Program-made: the position numbers and the translations under genes | NCBI RefSeq assembly: GCF_023101765.2 | Contig: NC_064240.1 | Span: 434,001-498,000, forward strand | DNA length: 64,000 nucleotides | Source of the DNA: Spodoptera frugiperda | Taxonomy: Eukaryota; Arthropoda; Insecta; Lepidoptera; Noctuidae | Direction of reading: 5' to 3' | In this document: in pieces, positions 1-12,894 of the stretch | Position numbering within the stretch: the stretch's first letter is position 1 | How the letters are laid out: each line of letters starts with the position of its first letter | Notes under the pieces: generated by a model | What the model was told of the DNA's origin: nothing | Database searches by the model: none | Seen by the model: only the letters and a program-made list of their open reading frames with translations

Positions 1-1045
1 TCAAGGAGTTGTTAATCTTTCTGTGTACCTCAGAACGACTTTATAACAAAGTATTATACAATATCAACAAGATATTCAAACACGAAAGTAATCTAAAAAC
101 CCTATAAAGTAAGTTAAACATTTACCTAAAGAGACGTGGAACATTAGTCACGCTAAACGGCGGGGGCGCTCCACAAAGTGGTCTAAACGAAAAAATACAA
201 TTTATTAATTTGCAAAAAAACGCTCTCGACGAGCGTCACCTGTCACGCGGCGTGACGGGCCCCCAAGAAACGGCGACGTGATGAATTGTTGAAAATAAAA
301 ATTACGACGTAACTGACTAAAGGGAGGGGTTGGAACACGTTTAATTTTAATCGACTCTTTCAACGAGGAATTTTTCAAAATCTTGTTATTTGAGTTTTAT
401 GTTTTTCTTTTTTTTTAATGAAGTCATTAGTAAATTGTTTTCGTAAACTTCGTTATGTGTTTTCAAAGAAAGGGTGAATAAAATAAAAGTTTTGTCACAA
501 TGCTATTATTTTTTGTAATTTAATTATAAACAATGTTATTAAATACAGAAGTAAGTCTCCCACAGAAAGAAATAGAATACTAAACAATACAATCTGAAAG
601 TTGCAAATTCATATTAGCAGTTTTTGAAAAACGTTATACTAAAAATTAAACAAACAAAAGCCCTCAAAAACCGCACAATATTTTCTTGAACAAAACACGT
701 CGCTGTCACGTTTGCCCTGTGTCACGTGACACGGCGTGACGCGCTTACACGACAGGTAACAACGTTTGCCGCCAATTTTTAACGCGGCAACATTTAAATT
801 AAATTCCGCCGCTGCACGTCGCGCCGCGCCCGCCCGTCGCATGGCACCACGTTTAATTCAACCAATTACTGGGAAATGCTTATCTCTTACTTACGCTGTT
901 GTGCAAGGCTGCCATTTTGTGTATGGAGAGTGTGTGGAGAAATGAAATATAAATTATAATCCTTTAAATGTATTTCTATATATATTGTATTTTTCATTTA
1001 AGTTCTAAGAGATGTGAATTAATTAAACAACTTACTACGACTTAC
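1..1045. other. Gene-free stretch with a GC-rich patch
   Basis: AT-rich on the whole, but 230-265 and 690-845 carry CpG-rich sequence, including a GTGTCACGTGACAC palindrome at 719-732 and repeated GGCGTGACG motifs. No splice-consistent exon or long frame was found. It could be a promoter-proximal region of an unseen gene or repeat-derived. Confidence 0.4.
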
Positions 1046-1217
1046 TAAAACTGATCCGAAGCTGCGAACTACCTAGCGGGTTTACCGGGGCTCCGGCTCA
1101 AAAAGCAGGAGTAGGAACGGGGTGGTTTTTAGTCAGTAAGAGTCTGACACTCCCTCTCGCCTCGACCAAGGCGGGAGAAGTCATTGGATGATTTTCCCAC
1201 CTCAAAAAAAAAAAAAA
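1046..1217 (+). repeat. Interspersed repeat family A, copy 1
   Basis: Contains the family hallmarks in order: ACCGGGGCTCCGGCTC, GGTGGTTTTTAGTCAGTAAG, a CTCCCTCTCGCCTC block, AGTCATTGGATGATTTT and a terminal A-run. At least seven further copies lie in this window in both orientations. The poly(A) end suggests retroposition (SINE-like). The family is common in noctuid genomes as far as I recognise it. Confidence 0.8.
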
Positions 1218-1649
1218 CTTTAAAAAACAAGTAAAGAGTTTTAGTAACAGTAGTAGTTATCATGATATCAATAGTTTTCAGGTTTATGACATGAAAAATG
1301 ATTCGTAATAAGTATAAATATCGCCGTAAATTATCATCAATACATTTAGTTTGTTTGTGCCTAACTTTGTTTGAGGCTAAACGATACTTTGTAAGTTATC
1401 TCATAGGTAGCTCGTATCATCCCTTTTTATGTAATTGGTGATAAATCTTCATCCTTGATGTTTTGTTTTGTGTGGTGTCAGCTGTTTTTTTTTCGCTCCC
1501 AAGTTATTTTGTTGTTACACGGTGATTGGTGATTTACTTGAGGCATTGTTTTTACTTTCTACGTAATACTAAATATTCTAATTTTATATTAACGATATAG
1601 TTAGTTGTTTAAAACTGTTTATCAAATCGACATCCATTGGACATTTCAG

Positions 1650-1753
1650 TCAAATCATTTATTCCATTTAAACCATAAATTAGTACTTTTAAAATGTCAA
1701 CAAATAAAGAAACAAATAATAGTCTGTCAGCCTGTCCGTCAGTGAAGCTATAG
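1650..1753 (+). repeat. Dispersed repeat K, copy 1
   Basis: TCATTTATTCCATTTAAACC, AAATGTCAACAAATAAAGAA and AATAGTCTGTCAGCC, with the same order at 41300-41398. Confidence 0.6.
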
Positions 1754-2589
1754 ATCAACTTGAATCAATTTTGAATGAAATCTGTCGATCAACACCCAGG
1801 CATTTTAATAGATTCACTTGGCACTAAATTACATCTCATATTCGTCCTATGTAGAGCTCAAATATGCACCAATCCCTATAATTTGTCACCTTACTGCTTT
1901 ACAGATCCCGTGACTGAGATAGTACCAGGCAGGCAGGCTGTGTCGCGCCGGTACTCGTACGCAGCGCCATCCTGCCAGGTTACTTTGGCAAGGTTCCTGA
2001 GTAAGATAGGTGTACTACTTAGACTATGCTACAAATGGATAGGAAATTAAGATTTTACTTAAGATACTTATGATTTTTTGGACCAAAACGTCGTGAAACG
2101 TAGTCTATATGTAGTTGTATTTTATAACAGATTTGATAACTTTTTAATTATTTTGTTTTTATTTTGCAGCTTTAAAACACCTTGTAAGTAGATGGGTATA
2201 GTCGAAGGGTAAGAAAAAGGAAACTGTTATAAAATCATTACTTAGAAAAGTTACAAGCAGATAATACATAATATTTTTCCATTTTCAATGCTAAAGAGTA
2301 TTAAGGACCACATAATTATCTTCCAAGTGAGTACTGACATCGTTATTGCAAGAGGTGTCTTATCCACGTTACTTTAATCCGTGCGTACTGTTGGTTGGTT
2401 TCAGCGCGGCCATCCCCGCTTCAGGAAAATAAAGAAATTTCACTTTAGAATATATTTCAGGCGGATTGTCTCTTGCTTTGTACACCGTTGCTATGTTCCA
2501 CTGAATATATTGTACTGAAATTACTATTTCTACTATCGTAATGTCTGAGTTGGCATGTACACGCAACGCAACGTCACGCCTTTTATTGT

Positions 2590-2682
2590 GCGTGCCGTGG
2601 TACTACTAAGATTTTTTCGAAAACGCGAAATAATAAGTCCAACAATACTTTGCCCGACCCGGGAGTCGAACCCGAAACTCTA
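2590..2682 (-). repeat. tRNA-derived SINE family C, copy 1
   Basis: Reverse copy ending in TTGCCCGACCCGGGAGTCGA, the complement of a pol III B-box region (TTCGACTCCCGGGTCGGGC). The sequence GTGGTACTACTAAGA at the other side is the typical downstream part of a common noctuid SINE. Confidence 0.7.
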
Positions 2683-5600
2683 TTGCTTCTTAATTCTTCT
2701 CTTGATGGTTATCTTCATCATCAATGTGCAATTTATATTACACTACCAAAGAACACTTTCATGATATTATGAACTCTAGATACATATAATAATCCTCTCA
2801 ACCAAACTGTAAATGTACTGTCTACCCCATTAAAAGCAGGAAAGCTAACAAAATAAAATAAGTACCTTTAAGCAATACCTACGTGCTCCCTCACATATTA
2901 ACCTTTATGATCTAATTTGGCAATGGCCGCGGCCATTTGGCAGAGAAGCGGCCCTCATCCACAATATTACATTCAATGTCCCGTGCGCCATACAACAGGT
3001 ACTCCGGCAAATAAAACTATATTATGGGCTATGAACGGCCGGCTATGGCTTTGTGGATGCCACTTGAATGTGGCCTAGATCTTCCTATTTCTTTTTTATT
3101 TTTTACAAATATTAAAGTGTATTGTTAGACAGGGTGCAATGGGGGTAATAGGTACCTATTTTAGTGATTTTTCTTTCTTCTTATCCAAATTAACACGATT
3201 AAAATTTAAGAAAGATAACCAAACTTTTAAGTATAAATAAGTTATCTGACATAATTTATTTTTCTGCTACAAATAATTGTAGAAACGAACACAGATTTCC
3301 AATACCATTACAGTAAGGCCGCAAATCTCCATTATTCCACACTTGTGCGACTTAAAACGAGACCAACACACAATTTTATACTAAAATAGTAATTTCCTAT
3401 ACAAAATAAATCTAGTACGAAGTAGGTACGTGGCAGTCGGGCTGACAGGTTACTTTGGCAAAGTTCCTGCGGCAATAGTACCGGTGCCGCGGTGGACGCG
3501 CCCAAATGAAAATGTTGGCGTTAGAATGCTATGGGAAATGTACGAAACTACGCGATACCTACCTACTGCCATACAATACAATACATGCTACCAACTTCTG
3601 AACTCCTGGTACTTTTTAGTTGAATACTGTTCTATTCTGAGAAGGTTAATCTTTCTAAAACTGTGTTTAAGCGGTTTTACATTGATATTTTATCTATTGG
3701 CATTCAGAATTTTAATTGACTTTACTGTCTTAATGAAAAAAAATTGCAATAGATGTTATTTTTTAATAGAATTAATTAAGCGAATGAATGGTCATAACAG
3801 ATATTAAATTCAATGCCAATCAATATATTTTTTTAACAATCTCTACGTGTGGACTAGAACTTCTCCTCTCCTATCAAAATCAATAAGCAAAGCAATGAAA
3901 ACATTCAATCTTTTTTACTATCAGTTACTGGCGAACAATTTATTGCCAGCCAATTGTCTCGATAACCACTTTCACAGCCACCTCGCAGACGAGCACAGAC
4001 GTCATAAAAACAAAAACAAAATAAAGGTAAACAAGAAAACTGTTACCGTCCGAAAGTAATTCTGGCAGAAAAAAAAACACTGGCTATTACCATCTTTATC
4101 TAGGGTAAGTCAATTTTCCCCACTCTACCCTAAAGGTGCAAAATTATTTGGTAGGTGAGGTAAGGGAATTTGGACTTTATTGTTGAGGGTTTAGGGGTGT
4201 TATGGAGTGTATGGTTATTTGGTTATCGGTAACAATGTCCAACCTGTGTATGTGTAACGTTGACAAGGTGGAGGATGATCGTATAATCCTCATAAAATAA
4301 GGTAGCGAAAGAAATTGGAGACGCACCGGGCGCAGACACGGGACACATTCATGTCCAGAACCTTTTTACATAATAACCTTTGTTCCCGGCATTGACACTT
4401 ATTCCAACTAGCATAAATGTCAAAGTTGTACTGCGATTAGAAGTCTGAGTACGTTAGTAAATTATACTTTAAACGATTTGTTATTCTAATCATTTCCTTA
4501 ATTTAGCGAATTAATTAAGCTTCTGTTTTGAATACTTGTTAGGTATGGTATGGTAATCTATTTCTATTTTTGTAGATTACAAAAAATAATTTAGTAAGTG
4601 GATAATCCATTGGATATTCATATACAAAGATTACAAAAACTTACATAAAAAATGTTTAAATACATCAGAACTTATTTACCAACAAATCGATCACAAGACC
4701 TGTACCTACAAATTACAAGTACCCACCTATAGATAATTACAATCAAACACAAAATACCTAAAAGTAAAAAAAAATAAAACAAACGAAAAATACTTTTCTT
4801 TTCCCATCCCTCTGTGCGCCGGTCCGGTGCCGTATAATCCTTGGGCCCGGTATCTCTCGGCCGACCGGTCCGGCCCGTTTACGGCGCACGTTAATAGCAA
4901 TCGCACCTCGGACACGCAGACCTGATCGTTTTCCTATATCTCCAAGTCACATAAAACCTTGCTACACCTTCAAACTTGGCGTTTTATTTTCATTCTTTTC
5001 TTACTAGAGCTTTGCTGCAGTATTTCAGTCCCTATTTTCTTTGTAGACTTTGCAAATCTATTCAGTGAATAGTTTCGTTAAAATGTTGTATTTAACAGTA
5101 CTTTGGTAATTGTAACGACTACCTAAAAGTTATTATGATGAGTTATATCTTATAACCTAAAAGCTAACTCATAAACAACTGACACGTTAATGACGTCATG
5201 CTTAAATGATAAGGACACTAATATCTAACGTTTTCTTTTTTCTTTTGAACCTTTCTTTTCACCCGAAAATCACGTATGTACTTAAGGTTTAATTAATCGT
5301 GATACAGGATCGAAACCTATCAAAAGAAAACCAAACCAACATTTCACCTTTAACTGAAATCTAAGTAAAGCAATCTATTAGTGGAATTAATCACAATGAG
5401 TAGAGTGGAGTGAGTAATAGACAATAGATAAACTCCCCCGGCTCTAGCCGATAGAGTTGAGTTTAAACTGTGTCGTATTAACGCGAGGTGAAGTCAATAG
5501 GGCCGGAGTACGGTGCCCGCGCCGGCCTGGGCCGTATCTCTTCAGCTCCTAATAGCATTGTCCGAACGATGCTCTTAAGACTCATTGGAGGTGCGTTCCA

Positions 5601-8600
5601 ATGCTTACGATCTTCGCGATGACTTTGTTTGATGAAATATTTTATTTGTCCAATAGATGAAAGTTTGAGGAGATATAGGTACAGCCGGTCGTTACCATCT
5701 TACTTGAACTTTTATTGAAATCTTATTAATAAACATGTTCGTTGGGAGTAAATGTATGATCGTCAAAAAATATCGGTCATATTTCTTTCTCGTTCAGCAT
5801 TTGCTCTAGTATTTCTAAATGTTAAGATACAAATAATTCTAGGAGTCTATAGAATTACCAGAGTGTATCTGTGTCGTAAGCAATGGACAAGTACGCGGCA
5901 TTAGTGTCTACCTCAGAGCTAATCCTACTCGTTACACCTCATTGAGTGGCCACGAAATGCGCGCGTTGCCTTACTTTTAACTAAAAGCTTTGATTTACTA
6001 TTTCAATATTAATAAAATTTACTAGATTACCGTAGCAAAGCTTAGCTTAGCTACACTTTACTCGATACATAAATAATAAACTGAAACGAAGCATTACTAA
6101 AAATAAAGAGGAATTTTCACAGAGGTGGAACAAACCACACCTATGCCTTCTGCCATTGGCTACCAACCTGCTTTCAGCCAGAACGGCCGAAGATGGAGCA
6201 CAAAGACTTAGATAGTGCCTATCTACTCTGACCCCGAAAAGACCCGGTTTGTATTTCTCACGAAAAATAGAAGCCAACAGATTGTTCCATTCCCTGGCTG
6301 TGTAGCCAAAGGATTAGGAATATTTATTCATGGAATACACGACACATACAAATATTTATATTTGTAAACAGAACTTACTACAAAGCGTTAATAAGTCCAT
6401 GATGTTACGCACACAGACAATTAAAAAAATTAAAATATAACTCTTCAAAATATTGGCAATATAATTTATCTATAGTTTTGTTAAAAAAAACATTAACCAA
6501 AATGTTTAAGACAATTGACAATTAAAACATTCCGCTACTTTAGAAGCCAAACGGAACCCATTTGCAACACTATCGTCTTAAGAGATTTCCTGCGGCGGCC
6601 CACACGGGATGCCTGCGTAGGTACCGCGAGATTTGTGGCTGAAAGTATCGCGCTAAGTGCCCACCTTGATAGCACGGGTTCACTAATGAAATGCTTAGCT
6701 TTGTACTCAGTGAGCTATTGGGTGAAAAAAGTTACATTAACGCTAGAACAAACTGAAGTATCTGGGTAATTTATTGCTATTGAGCTGCAGTTTGTTTATT
6801 TCTTGTCTCTTTGTAGATTTTACTTAAAATTTAAAGACGGACTACAATTGGGTACTACTATTGAGTTGTTCTGTACTGACAATTGTACATTTAAAAGTAT
6901 GGCTTTATGGTCGGCAACGCATTAGTAATGCTTTCAATGTCTATCCATAGGGTCATAAAATTTGTGTAAATTATCACCAAGTTTACGTAAAAAAATAAAA
7001 ATAGTGAAATTCGATTGAATTCTAAAAATCCTACTTACGAACTAGCAACAAAAATTATCCTGAAAAAACATTTTCAACTGAAAATAAACTTTGAAAGTGC
7101 ATAGCGGTAATTTTCCATTACTTTGAAATATACGCATTTTTACTTAAATAAAAATGTAGTACGTACAAAGCTCAAAGGTCGAACCCCGGTATTTTTTCAG
7201 GCAGGTGGACGTAAATCACCTGTCTAGACGAGTTTTATAGCTGTACTACGCACTATCATACAGGACAGCGGCTCTCAAACTGTGTAATACTATGAATTTT
7301 GAACTACAAAACATATCATGGTAACATTAATTATCTGATTAGTTGCAGAATAGCTTTAAAACTTTACCTTTTAGAACACAATAAAAAAACAAAAAAAAAC
7401 TATTTGTTTTCTTTCATTTTGATGAACTATTATTAAAATCATGTATCTCTAATATGGAAGCATTAAATTGTTCTTCTTATAAAACAAATACTTACAGGAT
7501 ATTGAACATTCAAGCCTTGCTAAAATTCATATTCATGTGCAGCATTCCGCGATACAGTTACTTGAGTAAACCGATAACATAATAATTAATTAGTATGTCT
7601 AACAAAAGTTATAATAAAATTATTCAACTAGACTTATTTAATATGAAAATACTGAAACTATTTCACCAAATGTTTGAGAACCACAGTACAGAAGTAGTTA
7701 CTTTATTTGTATCGGAATATCTCATCAACGTAAGATACTTGTGTGGGATTAGTTTCCTTCAAAACTGGAGGTTTAGTTATTATTTACTACCTCGTAATGT
7801 ACAGGATTCAATCAGGTTTTATGTTTGCTTGAATTCTTTTATTTGTAAGAACATCAATTTTGTACTAGAGTTCCAATGCTTACTTAGTTATGTAATTGGA
7901 TAGGTGTGTACTAGACTTTAAAATTGAAAATAGTAAATTTTTCAATACAGAAAGTAAATATAAATTAGTGATTTCGTTATATGTGTGTGTGTGTGTAGAC
8001 AATGAACAATGACATAAAATACATCGTTTTTTTTTTCACGAAATACACATTGAATGAAAAAAAAAACAAACAATAATTATGATGCATATGTCAAAACTTC
8101 CATTAACATTTACTTTTCTACCAATTTAACATAATTGATGATTCATAAAAGTGATCCATTTTACGAATTTCCATACAAAAGTGGCAAGTTTGAACTGCAA
8201 ACCCTTATTATGTTCATATTATGAAACATCAAACATCTTTATGCGACTTGGCAAATGACACACATTATGATATAGATATGAAACATTGTAAACTTTTTAA
8301 CCACCCAGGTTACACAACAAAGCAATCCATCTTCTAAATACATTATAAAACAATAACATCCACACATCTGTCTATCGCAAACATGGCTCCCTCTCGCATA
8401 TTCAGTACACAGTATGCTCATAAACTGCGAAGCCTAGTGCAAGGTGTGGTCGCAAAAAAAATAGTGGCATTTATTAAAGGGTTCCGCGTTAGCACCCCGG
8501 ACACGTAGCACACTGCCAGATTCCCGGGAAGGTATACCCCTTGATATAAAGTTTTTTTTCTATCCGACCCCATCCCTCTATATTGAAATCGTATAGATTT

Positions 8601-8974
8601 GATTTCGTACGTGTTTTGTTTGGAGGTAGCGGTCAGATTTGTAAGGAACCAAGGTTTTGGGTCTGATCATTTTACAATAACAATATTTGTTATACGCTAC
8701 CTTCAAGTCCGTATCATGCTCACAGGGTGTAAAAGTCATAGCCTCATAGCAAGTTGATGCATATAGTTTTTGTTTAGTGCAAGTAAATACTTAGATTTAG
8801 ATAGGCATATTACCATGATCGTCTGTCTTATCCACCTACAATACACCTACATTACATCTGAAGACAATTTCTCAATCTTGAAACACTCAGAACTTCCAAA
8901 TTCCGTAAAGAAGCTCCATAAAAAAAGAAATTGATTCCGGCAATCGTATTCCACTATCTGTCAACAGCATTATC
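2683..8974. other. Gene-free AT-rich stretch
   Basis: No exon with a recognisable product. GC-richer patches occur at 2920-3060, 4800-4920 and 5490-5540. A 24-nt sequence (ACAGGTTACTTTGGCAA type) near 3446 recurs at 1976 with one change. Frames at 3430-3807 and 7595-7903 look random. Confidence 0.5.
7982..7996. repeat. TG microsatellite
   Basis: Short (TG)7-type run. Confidence 0.8.
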
Positions 8975-9165
8975 TTAACCCTGCGCTCGGTGTTTGGGTC
9001 AAAATGATCCCCATACCTGATGCGCCGTCACGTAGCTCACTTTGAATGGCAAATCACGAGGTAGACCTTCGGGGCCTTTGAGACCCAGTATGAAAATAAA
9101 ATGATTGCGGAGGGTCGAGGGCACAGTATTAAAATATTCCCCGAGGCAGCACACCTGATGTTTGT
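8975..9165 (+). mobile_element. Possible piggyBac-type non-autonomous element end
   Basis: Starts TTAACCCTGCGCTCGG, that is a TTAA target site followed by CCCT, then GTTTGGGTCAAAATGATCCC and a GC-richer body including AGACCTTCGGGGCCTTTGAG. I recognise the body as a dispersed lepidopteran repeat. The opposite terminus was not found. Confidence 0.4.
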
Positions 9166-10194
9166 GAAATAGTTGTCTGTCCGTTTATTTTGATTTTTAT
9201 CTGTGATAAATTGTGTGTGAGGGACTTTTATGATGTGAGCTTTCTGTTCAACGTTGTTTATAGCTTTACTCCCTCATCTAGTATATAGAATCTATTGGAC
9301 TATTACAATGACTTCCAACAATCGCGACGTACATTAGCTAATCTTAGCTTACAGTCCTGATAGTAAGTTTGCCAATAACGCTTCCTTTACCTGCCGTGCC
9401 CGCTGAAGGGTTGTCGTAATGGATCGACTGTAGCATTAGTTAGCATTAATTAACTTACTGCTTGCTGCGCCAGATTAATGAAGATATCGCTCTACACTCG
9501 AACTTGGTATACAGCGTGCTTCTTCACTGGAATCAGGTAATTTGGTAGGTAATTGTGTTTTGATTGACAGCTGAAATGAAAATTAATATCGCCCATGGCA
9601 TTTTTATAAAAATGACGAAATTATAGATATATGTAAAAACTGAATTGTTATCGTTCTATTTGACTGTCTTGAGTTAGTATTTGACTAATTAAACTATTTA
9701 ACCAAAAGCTGCTGCTGATGATGATAGAACCAATAGATTAATGAGCAACCAATAGCTTAATATTGAACACGACGTTATAACATGAATAAAAGTCAAAAAA
9801 CAACAAACGAAAACGAAAGCACAACCACAACATAACAACGAACGAACAGACAGAAATAAACAAACACACAAACTTGTCACCAAAGTACAATAACAACAAC
9901 ACGCTGTACTCCACGTTAGTTAAGGTAACAGTCCCCTGGCACTCGAATAAATTGCTCCGAATAATTCCACAATTAACATTTTTAATCTCAGACGAGATGT
10001 AACGCGAATAAATTAAGAGTTACCACCGCTCGCGCAGATTCTAGACGGAGATACGACTCCGCTAAGTGGCCGCTTTATCTTTCCTGTGCGATTAACGTGA
10101 TAAGAGCTATCGTGATGAAGGAGACGTTTCATTCAAACCTAGTCTTGGAATCTTAATATACCTTCCTTTTGAAGAAACTTTGACATCAGCTCTA

Positions 10195-10302
10195 ACTGCC
10201 AAACTCAGAGTCCTTTAATGGTAAGTAACTCAGTCCTCAGCAATTATTTTCGTTACTAAGGAACAGTTTAAGTAATCATTAAATATCTCTGAGTGCGGCA
10301 GT
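10195..10302. mobile_element. Complete MITE, TTACTAAGG family
   Basis: A 108-bp element with terminal inverted repeats: ACTGCC...ACTCAGAG on the left and CTCTGAGTGCGGCAGT on the right. A further inner inverted pair is CAGTCCTCAGCAATT with TTACTAAGGAACAG. It has no coding capacity. Two truncated relatives lie at 20342 and 39836. Confidence 0.72.
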
Positions 10303-10990
10303 AACTCTTGAATAAAACTTGTCTCTATGTTTGCTAAAGATATTAAACAGCCAGATCAAGGCACAAATTCCAGTTGAAAAAGTCAATAAAATTTAAGTTT
10401 TAAATTTTTCCAACCATATAATCTATCTCTGTATCCAAATAAAGTTACCGTAACAAAACAAATAAATGACATAAATACAATACATAATATCATGTACTTG
10501 ATTTCATTCGGGAGCCGTTTATCTAACTGGCTATCAAAACTATTTGGTGCAGTAAAACAGCGGAGCAATAACAGGGGCCATGCATCACGGCCGCGCCCCA
10601 CGGTGGCCGGCAGGTGACTGATTCACTGGACACAACAACCGCCTGAAATATGGTAATGGTGGACGCGGTCGCGATCTCACTAACTAAATTATACCGCTCA
10701 TACGTACGGGTACTGAAATTCGCGACTAACTTTTGTTTTTGGTTTAATTCGCGTGTGAAAGTTGTTTGACGTTTTACGTGAAGGACATGAGGAGATCTTG
10801 GTAGATTACAAGATTGTGAGTAAAGTCATCGAAGGCTTGCTTGCAAGCCTGGAGATAACTCCATGCTGGGCAGGCGGGTTGGAGATTACAAACTCAAAAT
10901 CATTCATAACAATACTCCCAATTTCTAAAACTCTTTAGCAATATATTCTGTAATACTGCAATACAACGTACAAACTCTTTTCGTCATTTG

Positions 10991-11082
10991 TTAGACTCCG
11001 TGCTCTTACTGAGAAATTTTAGAAAAACTGAAAAAAGAACTAGTAATACTTTGTCCGATCCAGGAATCGAACCCGAGACTAT
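10991..11082 (-). repeat. tRNA-derived SINE family C, copy 2
   Basis: Reverse copy: TTAGACTCCGTGCTCTTACT, an AAAAACTGAAAAAAG stretch, then TTTGTCCGATCCAGGAATCG, the complemented B-box region. Confidence 0.7.
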
Positions 11083-12698
11083 GTCATGCATGTGCACCTC
11101 TGCCTACCCCTTCAGGGATAAAACGCGTGCGTTACGTTGCGTATATTCTGTGTAAATCTGCAATAAACACCAAACTACTAGCTTACCTCCCTATAACTCC
11201 AGAACAATGAATTATTTATTTCGAATAAAATCCATTCTAATACACACGAATGGCAAGGCTTTGTCCAAATAACGAAATCCACGTACGAAACGGCTCGATG
11301 TGGCGTGTAAGCGCGAATTTGTATGCAAATTGACGACGGCACCGCAGGTGGGCCCGCACGCGGCGCGAATCCGGCACGGCTACGGTACCGGACGGGACAC
11401 AACCAGCACCGCATCAAAACTGCAGACTGTGTTGCTCTAGAAAAACAATAATGATTTTTAAACTACATATTTCGACCTTCAAGCAAGAGTATCTAACTGG
11501 ATAGTATACCACATATATGTAAACATATAGTAACGTAACTTATCATAATATATTTTAAAAGATCACAAAAATCACATCCAATTATTTTCTACTACAATAC
11601 TAAATAACTACTATGCTTATCCCACGTATTTTAGTGTAGGTATTGTAAAAATAAAACCGATTCAATGTCGGTATTTCAACGATTTCTTTCTAAATGTAAC
11701 ACTTAGGAGTCGATTCTTTAAATTCTTAACAAAAATAAAGGCAAATTGGTCGGACTACTATCTTCGCGTTAAAGCGTGCGTCGGTAACTGCCGAAGTACT
11801 GAAACTGCTATCAAGGTGGACTTCTGTAACGACCCTCGAAATAGGGAGGGGACAACACTGTGACATTTCTGATACCGATCGGTACCCTCCTCCTTCGTGG
11901 CGAGGACCTTTACCTAATGAAGAAAAGTGGTAACTGCGAAGACTTACACAAATCAAAATGAAACTTCACATAACAATTAACTGATTGAGTAACTCTTACA
12001 ATACAAAAAACATAGTAATGTTATTGAATTATTAAAATCAATCACCAATGTCTAAAAATAGAATCGACACAATAACAAATCCCGTCTAAAGATACCAGCC
12101 TCTACAGAAGTTCAATTGAGTTATGAAATACAAACTCATTTCTTCAACAAAATCACATTGAATCGAGTGTACGTGTATTCTCAAATCAAATTATCGATAT
12201 TGATTGGTATCGGTAGCTCGCGGGCGCGTCCCTAAATATCAAAAAGGGAAGCGAGAGTGAATTCCTTTCACCTGATAGAACGGTTATTAGCCAATTTGAA
12301 GTCCATTCCGTTCCTAATAGAGGTGTAATAAAAGGGTCTCCTCTCTCTATTTTTTCTTTTATTTGTTCAAAAGGTAAAAATAAAAATTTTCTTATTCAAT
12401 TTGCTTTGGCTCCGTCGTTACGATTTTATTCTTTTCTACCTTTCGTGTATTTTTCTTTTCTATCTTTATTTGTTGGTGAACACACTTATGTTGTCCTCTT
12501 TCGTCTTTTTACGTATGTACGTAATTAGTTTGAGAACTTTACTAGACTACCTACTAGTTTAGTAGTTTTACATTCCCTTAAAATGACAATTGGAATGAAC
12601 TATGTGTACTTTGCAAAGTATTTAATATATTTGATGAAGCCTTTAATAACTATGACTATTTTAAATGTTATGGAGACTAACCGATGCTTAAATATTTA

Positions 12699-12894
12699 AT
12701 ACTAGCTGCTTCCGCGCGGTTTCACCCGCTCTGCTTGGCACCAATTGGTCATAACATGATGTTTTATACCCTGTAGTCTTTCTCGATAAATGCACTACCC
12801 AACACAAAACGAATTATTCAAATCAGAACAGTAGTTCCGAGATTATCGCGTTCAAACAAACAAACTCTTTAGCTTTATAATATTAGTACCTATA
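12699..12894 (+). repeat. Interspersed repeat family F, copy 1
   Basis: Starts ACTAGCTGCTTCCGCGCGG, contains TAGTTCCGAGATTATCGCGT and AAACAAACAAACTC, and ends TTTATAATATTAGTA. This is a widespread lepidopteran non-coding repeat type. Confidence 0.65.

Noticed and set aside
1976..1999. 24-nt match between 1976-1999 and 3446-3469 considered as a regulatory duplication
   Set aside because: Too short and isolated, with GC-rich flanks that do not align; more likely fragments of one dispersed repeat.
3430..3807. 125-codon plus-strand frame, the longest single frame in the window
   Set aside because: It starts in a short repeated segment and runs into AT-rich random-looking codons, with no domain, no splice context and no homologue I recognise.
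7595..7903. 102-codon plus-strand frame
   Set aside because: Composition follows the AT-rich background and the product is Phe/Leu/Asn-rich without a motif; chance is sufficient.
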